Of a stretch of 37,991 bases of DNA, positions 1 to 7,894 are shown piece after piece. This DNA comes from CAYWMP01 sp964459445 (GTDB lineage: Bacteria; Desulfobacterota; DSM-4660; Desulfatiglandales; HGW-15), in assembly GCA_964459445.1 (NCBI GenBank), contig CAYWMP010000035.1, positions 1 through 37,991 of the forward strand, in the 5' to 3' direction. Under the pieces are notes generated by a model that saw only the letters and a program-made list of their open reading frames with translations, was not told the DNA's origin and searched no databases. Within the stretch, counting starts at the first letter, position 1. The number at the start of each line of letters is the position of its first letter. The translations under genes and the position numbers were made by a program.

Positions 1-1168
1 AGGTAAACCTTCTATCGTTTGTCGTTGATTTGGAGTTCAGGTTTTCGTGGGAGTAATAAAAAGAGAGGATATCCCTACGATTATTGAGATAAAAGTTGGG
101 GTTGATTTCGGAAATTCGGTTGATGTTGTCCTGTTCGGAATCGTCATTTGTAGGGACCGAGGCTTCATAGGTGTCCCGAGTATATGTGAACATCCCTCTT
201 AGGCTGAACCATGGTTTGAAAAAATACTCATAGCTGCCGCCGAAATCATAAGTGTCGTAAAGGTGTTCGTGTCCGAAGATGTTTTCCGCATAACCGATCG
301 GCATCTTAAAAACGCTTCTCTTCCCCGTCCACCAGGGCCCTGTGGTCACTCGCCACTGTGTAAAGTCAAACTCGGTAAAGCCAGAGTTGTGGGTCTGGTA
401 GAATGACCCGGTGGTGTTCAACATCCAGGATCCCTTTTCGCCAAAGTCATAGAGGCCGTTGCCGGCAAAATTGAGCACGAGTACTGCCTCATCAACTTCT
501 TGCTGGGTTTCGGTGAGCGGCCCGATCGTACCGCCTTGAGGCACAAAGATATGAGTTGAGTCCGGTCCCGAACTGACGTTGGAGTCATTTTGTACAGTTG
601 TGGAGAATCTCAAATTGGTGTAGAGCCTCTTTGTTTTCGCGTCTATGGCAGCCACTAACTTTAGGATGTTTTGTTTGACCGCATCAGGCGGTTCCGCGTC
701 AAGTACGGTGTTCAGTTCCTGCCGTGCCTCTTTGTACTTTCCGAGTTGGAAGTACACCGTTGCCACTTCAAGCCTTACCCTGTGGAGGGCCGGATCTACC
801 TCCAGCATCTTTTTGAATTTTTCAAGGGCGAGATCGGTTTCTCCGGCCTTGGCGGCCGCAGATGCAAACCAGAAAAGAACATCCATGGTTTCAATCTGGT
901 GGGAGATCTCCCGAAATATCGGCAAGGCCCTCGCATACTCCCTGTCATAGAATAGGGTCAAGGCCTGGGCGAGCTTTTTGTCAAGCTCTCCAACCTCTTT
1001 CTCGCTCATTGTTCTCAATTTCTTTAAGGCCTCCTGATCAAAGGCTTCCGATTCCGCACTTTTCTGTAACCCGGTATCAGTCTGGCCAATTGCGGTTGAA
1101 GAAATAAAAAGCAATGAAAGGATAGGGACAAGAAGATAAAGAAACAGGGAGATCCGTAACGGTTTCAT
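1..1168 (-). CDS. Exported TPR / outer-membrane beta-barrel protein (Slam/DUF560-like), C-terminus cut by window edge
   Basis: The reverse strand reads open from an ATG at 1168 to the window edge (389 residues seen, no stop). It starts MKPLRISLFLYLLVPILSLL, a clear signal peptide ending near SSTAIGQ. Residues about 55-185 are helical and TPR-like: a DREYARALPIF segment, then ETDLALEKFKKMLEVDP and GKYKEARQELNTVLDAEPP. From about residue 195 on it turns into aromatic-rich alternating strands (LYTNLRFSTTVQNDSNVSSG, then WMLNTTGSFYQTHNSGF), as in an outer-membrane barrel. A TPR domain followed by a barrel is the layout of the Slam/DUF560 surface-lipoprotein-assembly family, but other TPR-barrel proteins look alike, so the exact function is open. 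GGAGGG lies 3 bases before the ATG. The gene faces away from the other minus-strand genes by a 151-bp gap. Confidence 0.72.
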   Translation of the reverse strand, partial: MKPLRISLFLYLLVPILSLLFISSTAIGQTDTGLQKSAESEAFDQEALKKLRTMSEKEVGELDKKLAQALTLFYDREYARALPIFREISHQIETMDVLFWFASAAAKAGETDLALEKFKKMLEVDPALHRVRLEVATVYFQLGKYKEARQELNTVLDAEPPDAVKQNILKLVAAIDAKTKRLYTNLRFSTTVQNDSNVSSGPDSTHIFVPQGGTIGPLTETQQEVDEAVLVLNFAGNGLYDFGEKGSWMLNTTGSFYQTHNSGFTEFDFTQWRVTTGPWWTGKRSVFKMPIGYAENIFGHEHLYDTYDFGGSYEYFFKPWFSLRGMFTYTRDTYEASVPTNDDSEQDNINRISEINPNFYLNNRRDILSFYYSHENLNSKSTTNDRRFT

Positions 1169-1233
1169 GTTCCCTCCATAGGACCGGCAAGAATGTTAAA
1201 ATGAATTAGGACAAAATTAAGGTGAGGCATTAA

Positions 1234-1251
1234 TGAGAAAATAATTTCTCA
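1234..1251. repeat. Short perfect hairpin upstream of the TPR/barrel gene
   Basis: TGAGAAA and TTTCTCA form a perfect 7-bp inverted repeat with a 4-base loop, 66 bp upstream of the start of the minus-strand TPR/barrel gene. It lies where a promoter or operator would be expected. There is no long T-run, so it is not a convincing terminator. Confidence 0.3.
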
Positions 1252-1319
1252 AGAATCACGGCGGAATCTATTACATTCAGGGGGAAAATGTCAAGTTAAA
1301 ACAGAAGGATTAGGCCCTA

Positions 1320-2342
1320 TTAGCCTATGTTTGCGTGCCACAACCACCCGCCGGTCCATGCCAAAATGGCGATCACTGCTGCTGCCAAGAGGGTTGACAA
1401 GACCACAGACCGTACATCGATTCTCAAGTTTTTCGCTTTCGGTACCTCAATTGTTTTCCATAGCGCCCATAGCCCCCCAATTGCAAAAAGGACTGCCAGC
1501 ACAGGTTTAAGCGGGAATTTAGTTGGAACTTCCTGAGGTTTGATAACAATTGGCGTGCGCTTCACAACCTTTTGAATCTCTTCTGCGGTCCATTCAGGAT
1601 GGGCATCGCGTAACTGTTTAACGAGCGCATGAATCCTTTGCTTTCGAATCTTATTCTCTGCCGCCTTGTATGCCAATCTAGGCGTCTCTAAGGCCATTGA
1701 ACGTTGCTGGGTAATCCCAAAAAGCCCGGCATAGATACACATGACGACCCCGAGGGTTACAAAGGTCATAATCAATCTACGGAGAAATCCGGAGGCAGGC
1801 AGCAATTTACCGCTCACATTTACATACAGCCTTACCGTATAGAAACTGACAAATGGCGAGACCAGGAGAAAGGGTATCCACAGGAGACCGCCATCGGTTG
1901 AGGATTTGTGCCTCCATGCCACAGGGTCTCCCTGTTGGTAATAGAATCCCAGGGCTGAATAGGCAATAGCGCCCAATAGGCTCACCATGGAAAAGAGACT
2001 CAGAAATAGGGACAAGGGGGCCTTATTATTAATTCGGCGAAGAAAAATGAAGGGGAGGATCCCGGATAGAATATTGATGATAATCCCGCCAAAGGCCACC
2101 AGGAACCGGGCAAAAGATCCCGGCTCGGCACTTAAATCATAATGGACCTTACCGCCCCCAAAAAGACTCACCCAGATGGCGTTTACATGACCACCCAAGG
2201 CCTTTGCCGTGAAGGCATGCCCTATGAATTCGTGAAGGCATGTTGCAAGCCTGGTCGCGAGTATCAGGAGGGCGAGAAGACAGAGATTAAGGAGTAAGAG
2301 ATATCGCCATGATACCTGCAGTCCATTATATTCCTGATTCAT
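1320..2342 (-). CDS. Polytopic membrane protein with HExxxH motif, putative M50-like metalloprotease
   Basis: The 340-residue product has about seven hydrophobic segments: near residues 14-34, 79-103, 110-135, 155-175, 192-212, 283-300 and 317-337. The first segment ends in CLHEFIGHAFTAKALGG, with His37, Glu38 and His42. Position and surroundings (HE..GH followed by small residues and GG) match the zinc-binding helix of M50 (site-2-protease-like) membrane peptidases, but these normally read HExxH; here there is one extra residue, giving HExxxH. HExxxH is a real zinc motif in the soluble M49 family, but the architecture here is membrane-embedded. No NPxxDG third-ligand motif was seen. The region at about 220-265 is a charged helical loop (AAENKIRKQRIHALVKQL). 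The substrate is unknown; a non-proteolytic role is possible. It is a single minus-strand gene, 182 bp from the cysteine desulfurase start-side neighbour. Confidence 0.6.
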   Translation of the reverse strand: MNQEYNGLQVSWRYLLLLNLCLLALLILATRLATCLHEFIGHAFTAKALGGHVNAIWVSLFGGGKVHYDLSAEPGSFARFLVAFGGIIINILSGILPFIFLRRINNKAPLSLFLSLFSMVSLLGAIAYSALGFYYQQGDPVAWRHKSSTDGGLLWIPFLLVSPFVSFYTVRLYVNVSGKLLPASGFLRRLIMTFVTLGVVMCIYAGLFGITQQRSMALETPRLAYKAAENKIRKQRIHALVKQLRDAHPEWTAEEIQKVVKRTPIVIKPQEVPTKFPLKPVLAVLFAIGGLWALWKTIEVPKAKNLRIDVRSVVLSTLLAAAVIAILAWTGGWLWHANIG

Positions 2343-2477
2343 ATAATATGGGCTTTCGTTGTATCGTGAGTTTCAAGAGATGCTACAGCTTTTCGATTAA
2401 ATAAAGATTCAACATGATGAAGGAAGCCATAGGCATATTTCCAACCCTCATTATACTCCATTACTCCGTTGCATATA

Positions 2478-2510
2478 ACTAGTATCAAACATCCAGTATC
2501 GAGCATCAGC
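2478..2510. repeat. Fragment of the GATACTGG/CCAGTATC intergenic repeat family
   Basis: The motif ATCCAGTATCGAGCATC lies here, as in the 3' half of the longer copies at 10821-10993 and 24901-25048. It occupies the space between the HExxxH gene and the cysteine desulfurase. Only the core is present, so it may be a decayed copy. Confidence 0.35.
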
Positions 2511-2524
2511 AGTACCAAAAGGCG

Positions 2525-3685
2525 CTAAGCTAATTTTCTGTCCCTCAAATCCTTGATCCTTTGTATGATCAACCCCGCAGCTTCCTCGATCTGATCCATG
2601 GTATTGCTTCTACCCACAGTCAGTCTCAGTGCCCCCATACCGATCTCCGGTGGAACCCCCATGGCGGAAAGGACATGGGAGAGGGTCACATCTTTGTCAT
2701 GACAGGCTGCCCCTGTTGAGGCCATGATGGTTGGCAAACCTTCCAGAATCATTCCCCCTTCCATCCGCGGTACAGAGACATTTAGAGTGTTTGGCAACCG
2801 GTCGTCAGGGTGCCCATTTAAGACCAGATTGTCCAATTCTCCGAAAAGCGACGCCTGCAACCTGTCCCGCATTGCGGCCATTTCCGCGACATCATCCCGT
2901 AGCCGCTCTCTTGCAACCCTGCAAGCCGTCCCCAGCGCTGCACAAAAGATCATGTTCTCTGTTCCGGCCCTTTTTCCCATTTCCTGGCCACCGCCATGGA
3001 TAAGGGGTTGGAGTGCTTGGCCGTCTCTGATATATAGGGCGCCGGTCCCTTTAGGAGCATATAGTTTATGCCCGGCCACGGTTAGAAAATCGACGCCAAG
3101 ATCGTCGACATCTAAAGGAATTTTGCCTACGGCCTGAGCCGCATCGGTGTGGAGCGATACGTTATGTTCTTTGGCAATCCCGGAGATCTCTTTTATTGGC
3201 TGGATAGTGCCGGTTTCATTATTGGCAAGCATGATACTAATAAGCGTTGTGTCCGATTCAAGGGCCTCTTCAACATCCTCAGGGTCAACTCTGCCAAAGC
3301 CGTCAACGCGCAGAATTGTTACCCTTACACCCAGTTCCATAAGATACATGGCGGGATTGATGATCGCGGGATGTTCCACCGGACATGTGATGATGTGAAA
3401 GTCTTCGAGGCTATTGAAATCGATCATGCCTTTCAATACCCAATTGTTCGACTCGCTTCCCCCTGATGTGAAAAGGATCTCATGGCTATGGCACCCCAAA
3501 AGGAGGGCTACTTCATTTCTGTAGACTTCCAGCATTTCCTTGGCCTCGGTGCCCAGTGGATAGGGGCTGGAAGGATTGCCGTAGGCCTCGTAAATGAAAG
3601 GCATCATGGCCTCAGCCGCGGCCGGGTCAATGGGGGTGGTGGCATTGTGATCCAAATAGATCATATGATTTGCATTCTCGATCAT
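2525..3685 (-). CDS. Cysteine desulfurase, NifS/IscS family (class V aminotransferase fold)
   Basis: The 386-residue PLP enzyme would release sulfane sulfur from cysteine for Fe-S cluster, thiolation or other sulfur transfer. It begins with the family signature MIYLDHNATTPIDP. SGGSESNN (about 74-81), EHPA with His105, LHTDAAQAVG (about 178-187) and the PLP lysine in AGHKLYAPKGTG (Lys207) are all present. The catalytic loop reads ASTGAACHDKDVTLSHVLSAM with Cys328. Length is normal for the family. AAGGAG sits 7 bases before the ATG at 3685, which supports this start over the Met at residue 8. No IscU, NifU or tRNA-thiolation gene is adjacent, so the sulfur acceptor cannot be named from context. 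Confidence 0.93.
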   Translation of the reverse strand: MIENANHMIYLDHNATTPIDPAAAEAMMPFIYEAYGNPSSPYPLGTEAKEMLEVYRNEVALLLGCHSHEILFTSGGSESNNWVLKGMIDFNSLEDFHIITCPVEHPAIINPAMYLMELGVRVTILRVDGFGRVDPEDVEEALESDTTLISIMLANNETGTIQPIKEISGIAKEHNVSLHTDAAQAVGKIPLDVDDLGVDFLTVAGHKLYAPKGTGALYIRDGQALQPLIHGGGQEMGKRAGTENMIFCAALGTACRVARERLRDDVAEMAAMRDRLQASLFGELDNLVLNGHPDDRLPNTLNVSVPRMEGGMILEGLPTIMASTGAACHDKDVTLSHVLSAMGVPPEIGMGALRLTVGRSNTMDQIEEAAGLIIQRIKDLRDRKLA

Positions 3686-3907
3686 GATTTACTCCTTAAT
3701 AGGATAGGCCTTTAGCAAAGGGTCGTGCGTTAAATCGGGGCGGATCCAGACATGATAACAGCCCTATCGCCGATCGGCCTAAGAATTCGAATATGAAATA
3801 ATGGGTAGTGTGTGAAACGCAAATGCCCCATTTATAACATTGAGACAAGCTTTCTTGAATTCGTTATTTGATGATTTATTTCAAACCCTTACGATACGTA
3901 TTGCCAT

Positions 3908-3936
3908 TTGACAACAAATACCACAGATGGTAGAAA
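3908..3936 (+). promoter_or_regulatory. Sigma-70-like promoter candidate for fabH
   Basis: TTGACA at 3908-3913 and TAGAAA at 3931-3936 are separated by 17 bp. They lie in the 385-bp AT-rich space between the cysteine desulfurase (minus) and fabH (plus), giving a leader of about 130 nt. The -35 is perfect and the -10 matches 4 of 6. Nothing else is recognisable in 3686-4070. Confidence 0.45.
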
Positions 3937-4070
3937 TATCAAGCTGTTGTTGGTTGGAAATTGTAATCGCAAATTGAATCAGTATTAAACCTCACGTTCT
4001 TGGACCCCCAAATCCATCTATAGACGGAAAAAGAACTCGATGAAATGGGGAGGGAAGAGACCATCTAAAA

Positions 4071-5060
4071 ATGAAACCTATCAGAATTCTGGGTACCGGT
4101 TCTTATGTGCCACCGAAAAAACGAACCAATTTTGACTTTGAGGAAATGGGCCTGGACACCAGTGATGAATGGATTGTGCAGCGCACGGGTGTTAAGGAAA
4201 GGCGGATAGCCGATCCTGATGTCTACACCTCCGACCTGGCCCACGAGGCGTCACTAAGGGCCCTTGACATGGCTGGGCTGACCCCCAAAGACCTTGATCT
4301 CATCATGATTGCGACGATTACCCCTGACACCTGCTGTCCTTCAGCGGCCAATTGGCTCCAGGCTAAATTGGACGCCCCGCAGGCTGTCACTTTCGATATC
4401 GCGGCGGCCTGCTCCGGTTTCATCTTCGCCATAAATGTAGCAACCCAATATCTTTTATCAGGACACAGTAAGTACGTTCTCATTGTTGGCGCTGAAATAA
4501 TGTCAAGAACCCTTGATTATACGGACAGAAAAACGTGTATCCTGTGGGGTGATGGCGCAGGAGCGGCAGTTTTGACAATGGGGAATGACGGCCACGTCAT
4601 TCTCTCCTCGCATCTCCACACAGACGGGGCAAACGGCCAGGACCTCCTCTTGCCGGGGGGTGGATCAAGGACCACCCCGATTTCACATGAAAGCGTGGAT
4701 AAGAAACTCCACACCCTCAATATGATTGAAGCCAACGTGAGTTTTCGGGTTGCGGTAAGGCATTTTGTCGAATCCATTAAAGAGGCCATATCATACAATT
4801 CGGTCGAAATAGAGGATGTCTCCTGGTTCATTCCTCACCAAGCCAACCTTAGAATGTTTCAATCCATGGCAAAAACCCTTAAGGTCCCGATGGAAAGATT
4901 CTATGTCACCCTAGACAGGTACGGCAATATCTCATCGGCATCCTGTGCAATCGCATTCGATGAAGCAGTGAGGGATGGGAGTATCCAAGATGGCGATCTT
5001 ATCTGTCTGCCTGTGTTCGGTGGGGGGCTGACTTGGGGAAGCGCCCTTGTAAAATGGTAG
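4071..5060 (+). CDS. fabH: 3-oxoacyl-[acyl-carrier-protein] synthase III (beta-ketoacyl-ACP synthase III)
   Basis: The 329-residue thiolase-fold enzyme condenses acetyl-CoA (or another acyl-CoA) with malonyl-ACP to start fatty-acid synthesis. The full catalytic triad is visible: Cys114 in AAACSGFIFA, His256 in FIPHQANLRM and Asn286 in RYGNISSAS. The N-terminal ILGTGSYVPPK and DEWIVQRTGVKERR segments and the C-terminal FGGGLTWGSALVKW are typical. Length is normal. No strong Shine-Dalgarno sits at the usual distance; a GGAGGG occurs about 20 bases upstream. No other fatty-acid genes are adjacent, so it may be a second, specialised KASIII with a different primer. A terminator-like hairpin follows 40 bp after the stop. 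Confidence 0.95.
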   Translation: MKPIRILGTGSYVPPKKRTNFDFEEMGLDTSDEWIVQRTGVKERRIADPDVYTSDLAHEASLRALDMAGLTPKDLDLIMIATITPDTCCPSAANWLQAKLDAPQAVTFDIAAACSGFIFAINVATQYLLSGHSKYVLIVGAEIMSRTLDYTDRKTCILWGDGAGAAVLTMGNDGHVILSSHLHTDGANGQDLLLPGGGSRTTPISHESVDKKLHTLNMIEANVSFRVAVRHFVESIKEAISYNSVEIEDVSWFIPHQANLRMFQSMAKTLKVPMERFYVTLDRYGNISSASCAIAFDEAVRDGSIQDGDLICLPVFGGGLTWGSALVKW

Positions 5061-5100
5061 ATTATTAATTGCAAACGATGCAATATTGCCAGATGAATGG

Positions 5101-5137
5101 AGGCCGCATGCTAAGTAGACATGCGGCCTTTTTTTTT
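5101..5137 (+). terminator. Intrinsic terminator hairpin after fabH that contains the nlpC-family start codon
   Basis: AGGCCGCATG (5101-5110) and CATGCGGCCT (5120-5129) form a perfect 10-bp stem with a 9-base loop, followed directly by eight T (5130-5137). This is a textbook rho-independent terminator for fabH. The left arm carries part of the ribosome-binding site and the ATG (5108) of the downstream lipoprotein gene, and the T-run encodes Phe residues of its signal peptide. Confidence 0.75.
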
Positions 5138-5584
5138 CATTGGGGCCTTTTTTATTTATCGGTCTTATTCCTTTTTGCCTGCGCCAAGCCATCTTTGCCT
5201 CCGAACCGAACAATTTATATGCACCAGGCCATCAATAGCTACCTGGGTATACCATACCAATACGGCGGGACCACCCACCACGGGATGGATTGCTCCGGTC
5301 TTGTCATGAAAGTCTACCAAAGAGCCGGGATAGAGTTGCCTCGCACCGCCCAGGAGCAGGCAAATTCAGGCAAAAAAGTGGGCATTGGCGATCTGGAATT
5401 CGGCGATGTTTTGGTTTTTAAGGATACACAAAAAGAAGAGAATAAAAAGGCCTCCCATGTTGGGCTATTTATGGGAGAGGGCCGGTTTGTACATGCGTCA
5501 AAAAGCCGTGGTGTTGTTGTGGATTCCCTCAACAGTCGATACTGGCGTGACCGGTTCGTCGAAGGACGGAGAGTTTATGAATAG
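5108..5584 (+). CDS. NlpC/P60-family lipoprotein, probable peptidoglycan endopeptidase
   Basis: The 158-residue product is a small cell-wall hydrolase of the NlpC/P60 type (cleaves the D-Glu/meso-DAP bond or related peptide bonds in peptidoglycan). It has a lipoprotein signal with lipobox LFAC (Cys25) after a hydrophobic stretch. The catalytic residues are Cys62 in GMDCSGLVMKVY, His117 in ASHVGLFMG and His129 in RFVHASKSRGV. The NlpC core fold begins at SYLGIPYQYGG. Start: GGAGG at 5099-5103 precedes the ATG at 5108; an earlier in-frame ATG at 5069 would put charged residues before the signal peptide. The start codon lies inside the terminator hairpin after fabH, so translation or read-through may be controlled by that structure. 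Confidence 0.88.
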   Translation: MLSRHAAFFFHWGLFYLSVLFLFACAKPSLPPNRTIYMHQAINSYLGIPYQYGGTTHHGMDCSGLVMKVYQRAGIELPRTAQEQANSGKKVGIGDLEFGDVLVFKDTQKEENKKASHVGLFMGEGRFVHASKSRGVVVDSLNSRYWRDRFVEGRRVYE

Positions 5585-5626
5585 GTAAAGGTTGCTCAAT
5601 ACATAAGATAACAATCAAATCAAATG

Positions 5627-7399
5627 TCATGAACGACTTGCATTCTTAGCCGCCTCTCTCATCTTCTTCAAGAATTCAGGCACCCCTACCAAGGACTCAA
5701 CCCTCAAATCGTTCAATTCAAGGCCATCAGAATTCAAAAAGAGGACCGTCGGTACGCCCCGGATGCGATATTGTTTTAGGAGTTTGTCTTGAAACGGTTG
5801 CCGGTGAGTAAGATCAACACGCATGGTTATGAAATGCCGGCTTAACTTGACCACGTCGGGGTCCTTAAAGACATTTTTTTCGAGGGCCAGACAGGGGAGA
5901 CACCATTCTGCATAGAAGTCGAGGATGACGGGTTTCTTGTCTTGCTCAGAGGCGGAAATAAGGCTTTCATCATAGGGCAGCCAGGTAATGCCTTCTCTTT
6001 CCTGCGACGACCAAAGGGCATAAGAGACGCCTCCAACAATGAAAACCAGTCCAATCAGTTTTTTTGCATAGGAAAAGCCCTTTTTGGTGATTACGGCCCT
6101 ATCCAGAAATCCAATGTGGACACCGGCCGCAACGGCAATCGCGGCCATTAGACCGGCCTTAATAAAGAAGGTGGGCAGAATGGGGGCAATAAGGTGCGCT
6201 GCCATTCCGATCAATACCCAACCCATTAACTTCCTGACCCATAGGAGCCAGTCTCCTGACTGTGGGAGTTTGTGAGCACTTCCTGAAAAAATCGCCAGGA
6301 CAGCAAGGGGCAGTCCAAGCCCGATGCTGAGGACGAAAAAATAGAAAAATCCAATAAACGGGTCTCCTCTTTGACCAACAAAGGTGAGCAAGCCCAGTAT
6401 GAACGGTCCGAGACAGGGTGCTGCAACAATCCCAAGGGTAAGACCCATAAAAAAGGTTCCGAAAAAGCCCCCGTAAGATTTGGATGCCATTTGAGTGAGC
6501 TTAGCCGGCAGGCGGAATTCCCATAGTCCAAAAAAACTCAATCCTAATGTGGCGATGAAGGCCGCAACAAAGGACAACACAAAGGGATTCTGCAATGCGG
6601 CTCCCAGTATATTCCCGGAAAGTGCGGCGGAAAGGCCCAACAAGGAATTGGTAAGGGCCAGTCCGGAAATATACAGTAGGCCATGAAGGATTGTGTGGCC
6701 ACTTACTCTTTGGCTTTTACCTCCAAAGTAGGAAACCGTTATCGGGATAAGCGGATAAACACAGGGTGTAAGGTTAAGAGCGAGCCCGCCCAAAAGGAGA
6801 CCCAAAACCGTCAAAAGTAAACCTGCACCCGGCTTAAAATCCAGAAGACCCCCATCGTGCACCTCATCTCTTTCAGCTGCCAGAAAGATCTCATCGTTAA
6901 TGCCCTTGCCGGGTGTACCTTTTGGTAGGACGGTCAATCGGATGGTTACGGATATCTTTTCCGGTGAAAGGCAAACCTTTGTTGAACAGGGCTGATAGGA
7001 TAGGGTCCCTTTGATTTCATTTTCTCCTTCAGACGCATTCTCTCCGACAGACAGGTTTGCCTTTACAAAAAGGTCACCCGAATAGACGTCGAGCGGCTCA
7101 GGAACATAATCAAAATCAACTTTTTCTGGTTTTGGAAAACGGATTCCTTCGATCTTCAGCCCTGGTGTATAATCGAAGGAAAGTTCAGTAGGGATAAGTT
7201 GAGCGGTTTCCTTATCCGGACCGTGAATAAACCAGGGTTTATCGATCTTAAGTCTCAGGAGAATCGGGAAATGGCCGCCGAGGGGGTAGCTGTCCTGCGA
7301 GTGAATCACATCCACCTTGACGGTGGCGGCATTGGCAAAGGGAGTCCAGCAAATGCTGGTAAGGATCAACAAAAAATAGAGACCAAATATACGTTTCAT
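5627..7399 (-). CDS. dsbD: Thiol:disulfide interchange protein DsbD
   Basis: The 590-residue inner-membrane reductant conduit moves electrons from cytoplasmic thioredoxin to periplasmic thiols (DsbC, cytochrome c maturation). The order of domains is: signal peptide ending ANA (about 24); periplasmic alpha domain with the pair Cys138/Cys143 in PCSTKVC; a transmembrane domain of about eight helices with Cys213 (LTPCVYPLIPITVSYFGG) and Cys329 (AAPCLGPFILGLL); and a C-terminal thioredoxin domain with FYAEWCLPCLALEKNVF (Cys500, Cys503) and the cis-Pro in GVPTVLFL. All six redox cysteines are present and length is normal. It is transcribed alone, convergent with the NlpC lipoprotein (42 bp between stops). 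Confidence 0.95.
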   Translation of the reverse strand: MKRIFGLYFLLILTSICWTPFANAATVKVDVIHSQDSYPLGGHFPILLRLKIDKPWFIHGPDKETAQLIPTELSFDYTPGLKIEGIRFPKPEKVDFDYVPEPLDVYSGDLFVKANLSVGENASEGENEIKGTLSYQPCSTKVCLSPEKISVTIRLTVLPKGTPGKGINDEIFLAAERDEVHDGGLLDFKPGAGLLLTVLGLLLGGLALNLTPCVYPLIPITVSYFGGKSQRVSGHTILHGLLYISGLALTNSLLGLSAALSGNILGAALQNPFVLSFVAAFIATLGLSFFGLWEFRLPAKLTQMASKSYGGFFGTFFMGLTLGIVAAPCLGPFILGLLTFVGQRGDPFIGFFYFFVLSIGLGLPLAVLAIFSGSAHKLPQSGDWLLWVRKLMGWVLIGMAAHLIAPILPTFFIKAGLMAAIAVAAGVHIGFLDRAVITKKGFSYAKKLIGLVFIVGGVSYALWSSQEREGITWLPYDESLISASEQDKKPVILDFYAEWCLPCLALEKNVFKDPDVVKLSRHFITMRVDLTHRQPFQDKLLKQYRIRGVPTVLFLNSDGLELNDLRVESLVGVPEFLKKMREAAKNASRS

Positions 7400-7421
7400 T
7401 TCAGATCAAGGTTTTTACCCA

Positions 7422-7442
7422 CCAGAAGTAAGGCGGGCAGGG
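7422..7442. repeat. Short repeat shared with 23504-23535 (inverted orientation)
   Basis: CCAGAAGTAAGGCGGGCA is the exact reverse complement of 18 bp in the palindromic element at 23504-23535. It is a partial copy; the opposite arm is not preserved here. Confidence 0.4.
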
Positions 7443-7592
7443 ATTCAAGGGTTCAGAGTTCAAAGGTTATTGGGTGTTCTGCTGCGATATAAACGCTGAA
7501 CCCAGAACTCCCACTATGATTATAGCACCGTCTATGGTTTTGCTTATTCTAGGGCCTATGCTATAAAGAAGGAATCAATGATTATGACTATG

Positions 7593-7836
7593 GGCTGATC
7601 AAAAAGGCCCAGATGGTGGGCACCCGAAGAACCGAAGACTGAGGCGTACAAGCCAAGCGGCAAAAGGTCCAAGGCGTAAGGCTTAAGGAAAACCAAAGAA
7701 TTGCAGTTCATTGATCTTACCTTGTGCCCTGCGCCTTATGCCCTATGCCATTTATTTACGCTGCAGTGACGAGGTTCGAGGGTAACGCCGCTCCCAAGAT
7801 CCCGCTCAGCGGGGCGTTAGGCGTTTATCAACAGCC
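7593..7836. repeat. MITE-like repeat, copy 1 (about 244 bp)
   Basis: The core 7642-7770 (129 bp) is identical to 12412-12540 except for one base (T at 7725, A at 12495). The ends are imperfect terminal inverted repeats: GGCTGATCAAAAAGGCC at the left and the reverse complement GGCTGTTGATAAACGCC at the right, 13 of 17 matching. No ORF or transposase is inside. The size, terminal inverted repeats and near-identity of copies fit a miniature inverted-repeat element moved by an enzyme encoded elsewhere. It sits upstream of the primase-helicase-like gene. The rest of 7400-7592 holds only the short repeat at 7422. Confidence 0.7.
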
Positions 7837-7894
7837 TGCTAAAAGGTAGGGTAGTTAGTGACTGGTGTCAACCGACAATCCTGGAGATAACATC

